The position numbers and the translations under genes are program-made. Shown here one piece after another: positions 44,855-53,755 of a DNA stretch of 59,344 nucleotides. The stretch is from Anaerolineales bacterium (GTDB lineage: Bacteria; Chloroflexota; Anaerolineae; Anaerolineales; E44-bin32). Below the pieces are notes generated by a model. The model worked only from the letters and a program-made list of their open reading frames with translations. It did not search any database and was not told the DNA's origin. The first letter of the stretch is position 1. Each line of letters opens with the position of its first letter. The DNA lies in the NCBI GenBank assembly GCA_016927115.1, contig JAFGNH010000013.1:1-59344 (forward strand), written 5' to 3'.

Positions 44855-47041
44855 TTATTCATCTGGAGCGTCCTCAAGAAAATCTGAGTCCTCGATCAGT
44901 ACTTCACGGGTTTTTCCCCCGGATTGGGCTCTGCCAATAATACCCATCTCTTCCAATTCATCAATCAATCTGGCTGCACGAGGATACCCGATGCGCAGCC
45001 TTCGCTGCAGCATCGACGCGCTTGCCGTTCCCTCACGCTGAACCAATTTTATTGCTTGGTCCAGAATTTCATCCGTTTCATCGATCATAATTTGCTTTTT
45101 AAGAAGTTCCTCCCAGGGAGCTTCCTCGTCTTCCTCGTAATCTTGCACAGCTCCATCAGACTGCTGCCAATAGGAAACCAGTGACGCGACTTCCTTATCG
45201 CTTACATAAACACCCTGAACACGTACCGGAGCAGACGCTTCGGCTGAAAGATAAAGCATATCACCTTTTCCAAGCAGTGTTTCAGCTCCGAACGTATCCA
45301 GGATGACCCGTGAATCTATTCCTGATGCGACTGCAAATGACATCCTTGCAGGAAAATTCGCTTTAATTAATCCTGTAACAATATCCGTGCTGGGTCTCTG
45401 TGTTGCAACTACCAGGTGAATACCAACTGCCCTGGCCATCTGGGCAATACGAACCAGTGTATGCTCAGTCTGGTCGGGAGCCATCATCATCAGGTCGGCA
45501 AGTTCGTCGATGAACACAACAATGCGCGGAAGAATTTCATCCTCTTTGCCGCGACGTTTGCGCCGGTTATAGGTCGCCAGATCCCGAGCCTTCGCTCTTT
45601 CCAGGAGAAGGTATCGCCGGTCCATTTCAGTGGTAAGCCAGCGTAATACGCCGATGATCCTCTCCAGATCTGTTTCTACTTTCCCTATTATGTGCGGGAG
45701 GCCATTAAAGCGCACCAACTCGACCAGTTTTGGGTCGATCATAACAAGGCGAAGCTCAGAGGGGGTGTTATTCATCGCCAGGCACAGAGTAAGAGCGGCA
45801 ATTGAGACAGATTTTCCTGATCCGGTAGTTCCTGCTATCAGAAGATGCGGCATGGATGCCAGATCTGCCACAACCGGGTTTCCAGAAACGTCCCGCCCGA
45901 GAGCAACTGTCAGCGGTGATTCAAACTCCTGGAATGTCTGGGTCTCGATTATCCCTCGTAGGCGAACGACTGCAGGTGAGCGGTTGGGAACCTCTACACC
46001 GATAAATGCCTTCCCCGGAACAGGCGCTTCGATTCTCAACCTGGGGGTAGAAAGTGCCAGGGCAAGATCGTTTGCTAGAGATGAAATCTGGGATACTCGA
46101 ACTTTATGCTTGCGTATCCCATCAGGTGTCTTCTGTTCAATATAGCCCGGCTCAAGGGCAAATTGTGTAATCGCAGGACCGGTTCGGAAATCGACAACAC
46201 TCGCTGGAATGCCAAAATCCGCAAGTGTTTTTTCAATAACTGCGGCTGCCCGATTGATCTCCTGATCAGTCACTCGAGAGAGGCGCGCATCTTCCAGAAT
46301 CGTCAGGGGCGGCAGCAGCTCATCTCTTCGCTTTACTGAAGCAGGTTTTTCATCCTGAAACTCAGGAACGCTGAAATTCTTCCGGAATTGAGCGGGAATA
46401 TTCCTGCGTCGAGGTTGAAAAAGTGAGGGTCTGTCAACTGGTGCTTCAAGGTTCTGCTCCACCTCCGGAAGTGTTGTAATCTCCTCGAAAAGCTCGTGAT
46501 TTCGTTCAACTACAGGAGCCAGGAAACTCATAAACAGATAAAAGCCGGAGACTAATGTAAGTACAGCAAGAACCACCCCCCCGGGCACGGAACCAATAAG
46601 CTGCTCCAATACCACTGCGATTCCCCAACCAATCAGTCCGCCGCCGCTTCCTGCCTCTGCTACAAGCAAATTCACACCTGTCAGACTGGCCATCAGTCCC
46701 AGCAGGCAGACAGAAAAGACCTCGACCACAATAACCTGTATCCAATGGATGCTGGTCTCTCGATTTAATCTAAATCGATAGCTCCAGACAGCAAGCAGAA
46801 TAAACAACACCGGCACACCGTAGCGCCCCCACCCAAGCCACTTACGAAGAAACCATACCCAGTTATCTATCACCAACCCACTGGTGGCATTAACTAAACC
46901 AAGTGCGGTTATCAGGCTTGCACCTGAAAACAGCAACGCTGCCATTTCCTGCAATCTGTGTTTCGCACCAGTACTCAGAGAAGCAATGATCTGCTGCAGT
47001 TTGTCATTCCCGTTGGGACCGGTATTTGTCTCAACATCCAT
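44855..47041 (-). CDS. ftsK: FtsK/SpoIIIE DNA translocase
   Basis: A 728-residue DNA pump that clears chromosomal DNA from the division septum. Four or five membrane helices occupy about 35-175, a short linker follows, and the motor has Walker A AGTTGSGKS, Walker B VVFIDELADLMM and the C-terminal gamma winged helix (ASMLQRRLRIGYPRAARLIDELE) that reads orientation sequences on DNA. The length fits the short SpoIIIE/SftA-type proteins. The XerC-like gene that FtsK would normally help is 5 kb away but lacks its catalytic tyrosine. Confidence 0.95.
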   Translation of the reverse strand: MDVETNTGPNGNDKLQQIIASLSTGAKHRLQEMAALLFSGASLITALGLVNATSGLVIDNWVWFLRKWLGWGRYGVPVLFILLAVWSYRFRLNRETSIHWIQVIVVEVFSVCLLGLMASLTGVNLLVAEAGSGGGLIGWGIAVVLEQLIGSVPGGVVLAVLTLVSGFYLFMSFLAPVVERNHELFEEITTLPEVEQNLEAPVDRPSLFQPRRRNIPAQFRKNFSVPEFQDEKPASVKRRDELLPPLTILEDARLSRVTDQEINRAAAVIEKTLADFGIPASVVDFRTGPAITQFALEPGYIEQKTPDGIRKHKVRVSQISSLANDLALALSTPRLRIEAPVPGKAFIGVEVPNRSPAVVRLRGIIETQTFQEFESPLTVALGRDVSGNPVVADLASMPHLLIAGTTGSGKSVSIAALTLCLAMNNTPSELRLVMIDPKLVELVRFNGLPHIIGKVETDLERIIGVLRWLTTEMDRRYLLLERAKARDLATYNRRKRRGKEDEILPRIVVFIDELADLMMMAPDQTEHTLVRIAQMARAVGIHLVVATQRPSTDIVTGLIKANFPARMSFAVASGIDSRVILDTFGAETLLGKGDMLYLSAEASAPVRVQGVYVSDKEVASLVSYWQQSDGAVQDYEEDEEAPWEELLKKQIMIDETDEILDQAIKLVQREGTASASMLQRRLRIGYPRAARLIDELEEMGIIGRAQSGGKTREVLIEDSDFLEDAPDE

Positions 47042-47123
47042 TCCAGCTTGAAATTCCTTTCTGCAGAAAACATAACCGGGCGCATACCCGCAGCGCCCGG
47101 TCGCTTTACGGGTAAAGTCAAAT

Positions 47124-48152
47124 TCAGGGATCGAGTATCACATCCCGTTGAATAATCGGCTTTTCGACAACATCTTCATCCATATCTGTCTGGGGAATAC
47201 CACGAATTGACAGACCCAATCTTCGCTCCGCAGCATCGATGTGAATGATCCTGACTCGGACTTTTTCACCTTCTACCAGTACGCTGCGCGGGTGGAGAAA
47301 ACTGCCCTCGCCCAGCTCAGACACATGGATCAAGCCTTCCAGACCTTCCTCAATCCCTACAAACGCACCGAATTTAACCACATTTGTCACGAGACCTTCT
47401 ACTATCTCACCGACATCGTATCGCTGGTCAACCTCTGCCCAGGGATCAGGTAAAAGTTCCTTAAGGCTGAGCGCAACCCGTCCCTGATCCACATCAACAG
47501 ACAGGACCTTTACTTCCAGTTCCTGGCCGCAGTCTACAACATCCCTGGGATGTCGAACTCGTCCCCACGACAATTCAGAAACATGGATAAGACCTTCAAC
47601 ACCACCGAGATCTACAAACACGCCGAATTGTGTGATATTGGTTACCTTGCCGGAAACTTTCATATCCGGTGCCAGTGTATTCAGGAGTTCAATCCTCCTG
47701 CCCGGTCCAGCAGTTGCAGCACGTTGAGAGAAGACCAATCTGCCGCGTTCAGGATCCAGCTCAATTATTTTAAGCTGCAGTGTATCACCCACATATTCAG
47801 AGAGAAGTTGTCCGCGATCGAATTCGCTTTCATCACCGCTTAGACCGGTTATATGTGATAGAGGGATAAAGCCCCGCAGCTTATTTGCTTCGACAAGAAG
47901 GCCTCCCCGATTGAATCCGACAACAGAGAGTTCAACAGTATCATCGCAGGCATATAGGGCGCGTGCCCATTGCCAATCCTCTTCACACCCCTCTTCCACC
48001 ATCATACGATGAGAATGATATTCGGGCTGTGTACCATCAATTTCATTATCTTCAATCTTTTGTTCATCAGCCAGAACTGCTTTCCACCAGGATTCTTCCA
48101 TTGGTGGCGGAGCATTCATTTCCCCGCTGCAGCCGTGCTCATCGACGCACAT
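47124..48152 (-). CDS. S1 RNA-binding domain protein (short ribosomal protein S1-like)
   Basis: A 342-residue protein with an acidic N-terminal extension (1-65, with two cysteines near the start), then three S1 domains at about 68-145, 165-233 and 250-318. The last two are canonical: VTNITQFGVFVDLGGVEGLIH and VTNVVKFGAFVGIEEGLEGL. It resembles the short S1 proteins of Gram-positive bacteria more than the six-domain S1 of E. coli, and would help mRNA binding or a related RNA role. ATG 48152 follows GAGGTGG at five bases; a GTG three codons upstream overlaps that site. It is followed by ftsK after 82 bases. Confidence 0.88.
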   Translation of the reverse strand: MCVDEHGCSGEMNAPPPMEESWWKAVLADEQKIEDNEIDGTQPEYHSHRMMVEEGCEEDWQWARALYACDDTVELSVVGFNRGGLLVEANKLRGFIPLSHITGLSGDESEFDRGQLLSEYVGDTLQLKIIELDPERGRLVFSQRAATAGPGRRIELLNTLAPDMKVSGKVTNITQFGVFVDLGGVEGLIHVSELSWGRVRHPRDVVDCGQELEVKVLSVDVDQGRVALSLKELLPDPWAEVDQRYDVGEIVEGLVTNVVKFGAFVGIEEGLEGLIHVSELGEGSFLHPRSVLVEGEKVRVRIIHIDAAERRLGLSIRGIPQTDMDEDVVEKPIIQRDVILDP

Positions 48153-48254
48153 TTCACCCACCTCACACTTTTCCTGCCTATTTTAATGCCTTTAAGCAGC
48201 ATATCTGTAACTAAGAATACTCATTTCCAGCAATTGTGCAAGGATACTTCACTC

Positions 48255-50189
48255 TCAGTTCAGTCTCCCTGAATTCCCAATCATCTCTTCGCTTTCCATA
48301 TCCGATATTGCATTAGCAATCGCTTTTATGGCAATGCGCTGTTTTCGGTATAGATCAGCTTCAGAAAGGGACAACCGCATTGCGATATCCCGTACTTTCC
48401 GTCCCTCAATAAACTTCATATCCAATATATTGTACAGGAGCCATTCCGGTGTTAATTTCCGCTCCCCTTCCGGCTTTACCTGTTCCATAGCTTCTTTTAA
48501 TATGGCTCGCAACCCATTGACAGGGTTTCCGTCACCTTCTTCTGTGACACGCTTTACAATACGCAGGCGCATTAATGGACTGTGAGTCAACCTGGGGCCA
48601 CCCCAATAATGCATCAGTGCATCCTTGACCATTTTTACAAGATCCGCTTCAGTAGAAAAAGGAAGAGCCGGCCTGCTGAAAGCTTCTCGTCCGGTATACG
48701 TCGCAGCAGCGCGTAATTCCTGCACTTCACCAACCTTTATTACCAGTCGATCTACAGCATTGATTACCTCCCGCTGCAGCATACGATCTTTCAGTGCAAC
48801 AACAATCCTTTCTGAAAGCATTTTTAATGTTCCAAGCGTTTCAGAGGATCCAATAAATTCCGCATCTGCATCATAAAGTCCCAAAATCCCGATAATATCA
48901 GTGCCTGCAGATTCCCGAAGCGGAAACAGTTGGTAATTCTGCCAATAGAATATTTTCCCCACACCCGGCACTTCTTCGCTTTCGCTAATTTGAAGAAGGC
49001 TGGGAACTTCATGATTTTCACCTATTCTTTCAGCACCAACGGCAACTTCGATGCCGATACCGCCCTGCTCCGTCACCCCGATAAACCCGGACCGGGCTCC
49101 GGTTACATCACAGGCAGCATCAAGCACTGCTTCAAGGTATTGCCGCATATCCTTGCTTGTGAGCAATCGATCTTCCAGCTGCTTGAATTTATAGAGCTCA
49201 TCACGTTCACTCCAGAAAAGCAGCCGTTCATAGGATGGCCGGATAAGTGTGATCATAAACTGCAATACAAGCAGGACTGCAACAGTCGTGAACGGGACCA
49301 GCCTGCTGTTCTCCAATCCGAAGTGCTGGCTCGCTCGATTAACTAGAACGCTTGCTGCCAGCATTGTGGAAGCAACTATAGGACCGCGCAGAATCCACTG
49401 AGCCAGTCTTGTTTTCACAACACGATCAGGTGAACTGATACCAAAATAGGCAATCGAGTACGACATAAGGACCAGCATTCCTGCAACCAGAATGGTCGTA
49501 ACACCCACAATAAACCAGAAAAGTACCATTGAGCCGGCTATCAGCTCTCCACCAATCATCAGGAACGGGAATACTCCCAATACCGGCCCAACCGCACCTG
49601 CAAGAAGGTACCGCATTCGCCGTTTACTGGTTGGTGTCCGTCCACGCCGATAAGCTTGAAGGAAGTTAAAACCGGCCATACAGAGTGCAGCCAAAAAATA
49701 GACCAGAAAGAACCAGAAGAAAGGACCAGGTTTAAGATAGGATGCCCGCCCTGAAGAAAGCACACCACCCGTAATATAATCTGTTGTCATAACAGCGATG
49801 AAGAATAAAAAGCTGAGTAAAAACGCCGGGATATGGATAAATCGCCGCCAGACTGTACTTCGTCCATTTGTAATTTCAAGCAGCGCGTCTGTTAATTGAA
49901 TGTATGCTGCTGGAATAAAAGCGATTCCAAACCATTGTAAACGCAGCCACATCCCGATTTCACTGGCAGTACTTGAAGTGCTCGCCAGCACATCAAAAAA
50001 ATATACTAGGGTCACGAATGCGAGCAGAATAGCAAAACTACGCGCTATGCGCTCCTTTAAGTTAAAGGTCAGCGCATATAGCAGAAGCGAAAATGCCGTT
50101 ATTGCATTCCCTGCGTTCAGTATTTGATTAGCTACAAGCAAGGTTGACAGAAAACTCAGTGGGAATGCTCCTTTCCTGATATCCCACAA
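48255..50189 (-). CDS. Membrane sensor: 7TM-GAF-like region with C-terminal helix-turn-helix
   Basis: A 644-residue protein with an N-terminal seven- or eight-helix membrane region of the HisKA_7TM kind (about 20-330), a GAF-like domain (about 355-475) and a helical C-terminal domain. There is no histidine kinase or ATPase domain. The C-terminal 110 residues end with KVRDIAMRLSLSEADLYRKQ followed by AIKAIANAI, which resembles a helix-turn-helix module I have seen at the ends of STAND-type and sensor proteins in Chloroflexi. The gene overlaps the GNAT gene by 34 bases. The start is uncertain: TTG 50189 has no ribosome site, while AAAGGAG lies eight bases before an in-frame CTG at 50159. Confidence 0.8.
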   Translation of the reverse strand: MWDIRKGAFPLSFLSTLLVANQILNAGNAITAFSLLLYALTFNLKERIARSFAILLAFVTLVYFFDVLASTSSTASEIGMWLRLQWFGIAFIPAAYIQLTDALLEITNGRSTVWRRFIHIPAFLLSFLFFIAVMTTDYITGGVLSSGRASYLKPGPFFWFFLVYFLAALCMAGFNFLQAYRRGRTPTSKRRMRYLLAGAVGPVLGVFPFLMIGGELIAGSMVLFWFIVGVTTILVAGMLVLMSYSIAYFGISSPDRVVKTRLAQWILRGPIVASTMLAASVLVNRASQHFGLENSRLVPFTTVAVLLVLQFMITLIRPSYERLLFWSERDELYKFKQLEDRLLTSKDMRQYLEAVLDAACDVTGARSGFIGVTEQGGIGIEVAVGAERIGENHEVPSLLQISESEEVPGVGKIFYWQNYQLFPLRESAGTDIIGILGLYDADAEFIGSSETLGTLKMLSERIVVALKDRMLQREVINAVDRLVIKVGEVQELRAAATYTGREAFSRPALPFSTEADLVKMVKDALMHYWGGPRLTHSPLMRLRIVKRVTEEGDGNPVNGLRAILKEAMEQVKPEGERKLTPEWLLYNILDMKFIEGRKVRDIAMRLSLSEADLYRKQRIAIKAIANAISDMESEEMIGNSGRLN

Positions 50190-50743
50190 TCACCAACAAA
50201 CAGCAGCGCAATATCCTGGTCTGGAAAATACGCGTCGCAGTAGCCGCTGAATTGGAAACCAAATTTCTTGAATAATGAAATAGCAGGGTAATTCTTGCTT
50301 TGAACCTCAGCGAATAATCTGCTATAACCTTCAAGAGCACTCCAGGATAGAACGCTTTTCAACAATTGGGTACCAACCCCCTCACGCCTTCTCCTCAGGT
50401 CCACTACAAGGTCAGTGAGCCAGACACTGCCTGGTGCAGGAGCTTCTATAACTGCTGCATATCCGCATTTATACCCATTTTCCTCAGCGGTGAGAAGCAG
50501 CAACCTGCGTACCCATTCATCCGCCAGGAGTTCAGGGTTGCGTGGATATGTCACCTGCATAATGCGCGGAAGTTTAATTTCACGGAAATGAATATCAATA
50601 ACGCCTTCCAGATTCTGCCGCATACCCATCTGCCAGACATGATCTGTGCTGTAATTATGATCCAGCTGCATTAATGCCGGGATATCTGAAGATATCGCCT
50701 GGTGAATCTGTACCTCTTTATTCAAAGGCCCATTCTCCTTCAT
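50156..50743 (-). CDS. GNAT family N-acetyltransferase
   Basis: A 195-residue GNAT protein with the acetyl-CoA segment LVVDLRRRREGVGTQLL and the C-terminal NYPAISLFKKFGFQFSGY. The substrate is unknown. It begins seven bases after the membrane protein gene and overlaps the sensor gene. ATG 50743 is the simplest start, but AAGGAG lies nine bases before an in-frame TTG at 50725, so that shorter start is possible. It is the fourth gene of the xerC-pnp run. Confidence 0.88.
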   Translation of the reverse strand: MKENGPLNKEVQIHQAISSDIPALMQLDHNYSTDHVWQMGMRQNLEGVIDIHFREIKLPRIMQVTYPRNPELLADEWVRRLLLLTAEENGYKCGYAAVIEAPAPGSVWLTDLVVDLRRRREGVGTQLLKSVLSWSALEGYSRLFAEVQSKNYPAISLFKKFGFQFSGYCDAYFPDQDIALLFVGDCGISGKEHSH

Positions 50744-50750
50744 ACAGGAT

Positions 50751-51434
50751 CTAATCGTTCTCAGCAGTGATATGTACCTGAATCACACAGGGATAGGGAG
50801 CATTTCCCGCAGTATCAGCTACTACAAGGCGAAAAAGATAATCTCCCTCACTTACGAGGCCCGTATCCCATGTGCCAAGCTTTTCCTCCACTACTGGCTC
50901 AGTGCTCGCAAATATCGAACGCCAGATTGACCCTCCAGCTATCGATCGGTATTCATACTTGTAAAACGCAAAATTCTGGATATTCGCAGTGCCTATGATA
51001 TTTTCTACACCGCTTAATTCATCCCCATCCTCGGGATATTGAATTGTTGCTACAGTTGGATCACACCCCACCAGTAGAATATCATCCTCAACAGGTACAG
51101 CGGTGTCTATGCCAGTAGTGAGACTTGCCTTGTCAGTGGGAACGGCGAGAAAGGCAAGCGTCGGAGCCGGCGTGGGCGTGGGTTCCAATTTTATTACAGG
51201 ATTAGTAAATGTAGTTGTCAGAAACGTAACAACCAGCAGAAGCAGGGAAACAGAAAAGAAAATCGACATCCCTGTCAACCTCTTTACTGCTATCTCACGC
51301 TCCAGCCTGAAGAATGCATTCCGGTATTCCAGGACTTTCTGCAGAATAAGCCGCAGACTGACCACCAACAGTACACCGAAAAAAGCATATAACCAGATAC
51401 GCAACGATCTGATCAGGGTGATTACTTCATCCAT
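50751..51434 (-). CDS. Hypothetical membrane protein with external Ig-like domain
   Basis: I do not recognise this 227-residue protein by name. It has two helices (about 12-34 and 53-76), a PTPTPAPT linker, and an external region of about 115 residues with TIQYPEDGDELSGVENIIG and a FAFYKYEYRS-like strand. These look like the beta-sandwich segments that follow membrane anchors in other Anaerolineae proteins. It sits ten bases after pnp and seven before the GNAT gene, so it belongs to the same transcript. A role in the envelope is the most I can say. Confidence 0.72.
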   Translation of the reverse strand: MDEVITLIRSLRIWLYAFFGVLLVVSLRLILQKVLEYRNAFFRLEREIAVKRLTGMSIFFSVSLLLLVVTFLTTTFTNPVIKLEPTPTPAPTLAFLAVPTDKASLTTGIDTAVPVEDDILLVGCDPTVATIQYPEDGDELSGVENIIGTANIQNFAFYKYEYRSIAGGSIWRSIFASTEPVVEEKLGTWDTGLVSEGDYLFRLVVADTAGNAPYPCVIQVHITAEND

Positions 51435-51444
51435 ATTAACAATC

Positions 51445-52278
51445 CTAGAGCCGTTTTAAAACACCTCTGAGGATCGATGTCAACTTAGGAACAATCACCC
51501 TTCCTGCTTCCATAACTTCTTCATGAGTAGTGATAGTCGAACCATCCAGATTGGCTTTGTTGCTGATGCCGGATATACCCAATACCTTCATGCCACCATG
51601 ACGTGCTACGATTACCTCCGGTACCGTTGACATCCCGACTGCATCCACGCCTATCATCCTCAGGAACCGCAGGTCTGCAGGGGTTTCATAAGATGGACCT
51701 GCCAGGCAGATATAAACCCCCTCGTGGCAGGACACACCTGCATCTGAGGCGGCGTTATGGGCAAATTTGATCAACTCTTTATCATATGGCCGGCTCATAT
51801 CGGGGAACCGCGGGCCAAACTCATCCAGATTCGGTCCCCGAAGTGGATTAACCCCGGCCATGCCCAGCAGATTAATATGATCATTCAGGATCATCAGGCT
51901 ACCAGCTTTATAATTCGGATTAACAGCTCCGGCAGCATTTGTGACAAACAGGTATTCCGCGCCGAGCTTTTGCATCACTCGGACAGGCAGACCAAGCCGG
52001 GTCATCTCATGCCCTTCATAGTAATGACTGCGCCCCTGCATGACAAAAACCGGGACCCCCTCAAGCGTACCGCATACCAGACGGCCTACGTGGCCCTCCA
52101 CCGTCGATTCTGGCCAACCGGGCACTTGCTTTCCCATTACCTGTACACTGTTCTCTACGGCATCTGCAAAAGGCCCGAGGCCTGACCCCAGAATCATTCC
52201 AACTTTTGGACTGACAGGAAACTTCTCTTGCAGAAACTCTGCAGCTTTGTTGATTATTTCACTTGTTAGAAAGTCCAT
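51445..52278 (-). CDS. Purine nucleoside phosphorylase (trimeric, PunA-type)
   Basis: A 277-residue PNP that splits inosine and guanosine with phosphate. ILGSGLGPF at the phosphate loop, MQGRSHYYEGH, VTNAAGAVNP and GISNKAN are characteristic of the low-molecular-weight trimeric class. ATG 52278 is chosen because it falls directly after the XerC-like stop (TAG at 52280) behind a GAGG; a 14-residue extension from an upstream in-frame codon would lie inside the recombinase gene. It gives purine salvage beside upp at 6589. Confidence 0.95.
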   Translation of the reverse strand: MDFLTSEIINKAAEFLQEKFPVSPKVGMILGSGLGPFADAVENSVQVMGKQVPGWPESTVEGHVGRLVCGTLEGVPVFVMQGRSHYYEGHEMTRLGLPVRVMQKLGAEYLFVTNAAGAVNPNYKAGSLMILNDHINLLGMAGVNPLRGPNLDEFGPRFPDMSRPYDKELIKFAHNAASDAGVSCHEGVYICLAGPSYETPADLRFLRMIGVDAVGMSTVPEVIVARHGGMKVLGISGISNKANLDGSTITTHEEVMEAGRVIVPKLTSILRGVLKRL

Positions 52279-52279
52279 G

Positions 52280-53140
52280 CTATTCAGTTTCCTCTTTCTC
52301 ATCCAATTTTGACAGAACACGGATCGAATTGGGACTGCTCAAGCCAAGAATGCTCTGGACGACCTTTCTACTCACGCCTTCCTGCAGGAGGGAATATGCC
52401 AATGTGTGGCGCAGCGTATGTGGCGATACTTCATTTCCCAGCATAGCTTTTTTAGCCCACCGTTTTACAATCAACCACAACGCCTGCCTGCTCAGCTGAC
52501 TACCTCGTTGGTTCAGAAATACAGCATTTTCTTCCCGATTCCTTGCAAGATGAGGTCTTCCTTCCATAAGATATTGCTCAAGAATCGCACCCGCGTCCGC
52601 CAGTTTCAGATTTGTCTCCGGTTCTTCCCGCAGAATCATCCCCGCCTCGCGATCCAGGTCAGACATCTGCAGTCCAACCAGGTCAGCTGCGCGCAGCCCG
52701 GTTTTAAAGAGTACTGCCAGGATGGCAGAATCACGAATATTCCGTGGTGTTTTTTTCTCCCGGGGAGCTTCTAAAAGCCGTTGAATCTCATCCTTCGTCA
52801 GGATTCGCGGCTTCCTCCTCGGTGTGGATTCCGTTTGCAGGATCTTGTCCATACCCGGATCTTTGATAATATCAAACCGAACCAGATAGTCAATGTAAGA
52901 TCGAACGGCAGCAATTTTTCTTGCCATCGTTGCAGGTCGGTACCCTTGTTCAGAAAGCCACTCTGTATACATCCGAATGGTTTCAATACGTATATCCGCA
53001 GGGCTCGCCTTTCTCTGGAGTTCCTCGCTGAAAACTTTATTAAGCTGTGCAAGATCTGATCGATAGGCAAGAATTGTATTGGTAGAACTACCCTTGGTAT
53101 TCTTTATATAATCCAGGAATTCCCGGCTGGTGGTCTCCAT
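52280..53140 (-). CDS. XerC-like tyrosine recombinase fold lacking the catalytic tyrosine
   Basis: A 286-residue protein with both domains of a XerC/XerD-type recombinase: a SAM-like DNA-binding domain (about 1-90) and a catalytic domain (105-286). The first arginine (TGLRAADLVGL), the hairpin lysine (ETNLKLADAG) and HTLRHTLA (the HxxR pair) are present. The final signature is not: where XerC has LGH-x-S...Y, this has LGLSSPNSIRVLSKL, so both the last histidine and the nucleophilic tyrosine are replaced. No tyrosine codon occurs in any frame of the final 85 bases, so a simple frameshift does not explain it. AAGGAG precedes the ATG. It heads a five-gene operon with pnp. Confidence 0.85.
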   Translation of the reverse strand: METTSREFLDYIKNTKGSSTNTILAYRSDLAQLNKVFSEELQRKASPADIRIETIRMYTEWLSEQGYRPATMARKIAAVRSYIDYLVRFDIIKDPGMDKILQTESTPRRKPRILTKDEIQRLLEAPREKKTPRNIRDSAILAVLFKTGLRAADLVGLQMSDLDREAGMILREEPETNLKLADAGAILEQYLMEGRPHLARNREENAVFLNQRGSQLSRQALWLIVKRWAKKAMLGNEVSPHTLRHTLAYSLLQEGVSRKVVQSILGLSSPNSIRVLSKLDEKEETE

Positions 53141-53755
53141 CCGACTACTCCTTCCATCATCTTTTGCATGCCCATATTATATCATCCACCCTTTTTCCAA
53201 TTCTGATTGCCAAACGCACTCGGAAATTCTCCGATTCCCTCCTTCCTTAGGATATGTTGTTTAGAGAGTCGATAGAGCCTCTGGCGGTTTTTTTAATATG
53301 CGGTTTTGTTCATCCGGAAGATCTTTCTCCCTTCCTTCTATACTAAACGCCGCACTTCTTCTACGATGATTAATATTCTTCCCCCAACAACATCCCGGTG
53401 AATTCTACCCCCCATTCATATGTACTTTGCTACAGGTAGTATATCTTATTTCATAACTTTATATCAAGCTGTCAGGAAACCATACTTCTATCATCTCAAG
53501 CAGCCTGATCTGAAATGGATACCTCATACATCTCCTCTCGCGCCGGAGAGAAACCCATCCTTTTTGGATTCTATCCTATACTGATTCCATAAACAGTTTG
53601 GGGCTGTCCCCCTTTTCCATAACCTGCCCTCACACTGCAGTCACAACCTGAATATATTCCTGTATACCTCCATGAGAAAAGCATAGTTGAAACATGGTAT
53701 AGTTTCTCTGACCTTTTTGTTAAAATGCCGGAATTCAGGAGAAATCGACACACAT
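53141..53755. other. Divergent intergenic region between the XerC-like and PHP genes
   Basis: The longest non-coding stretch in the window, with no supported gene. A minus-strand TATAAT (about 53175-53180) probably belongs to the XerC-like gene promoter. Pyrimidine-rich tracts run through 53220-53400. Short inverted repeats, including CTCTC-GCGCC-GGAGAG near 53535-53551, are too weak for an RNA call. No DnaA-box cluster, tRNA, or repeat array is evident. Confidence 0.4.
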
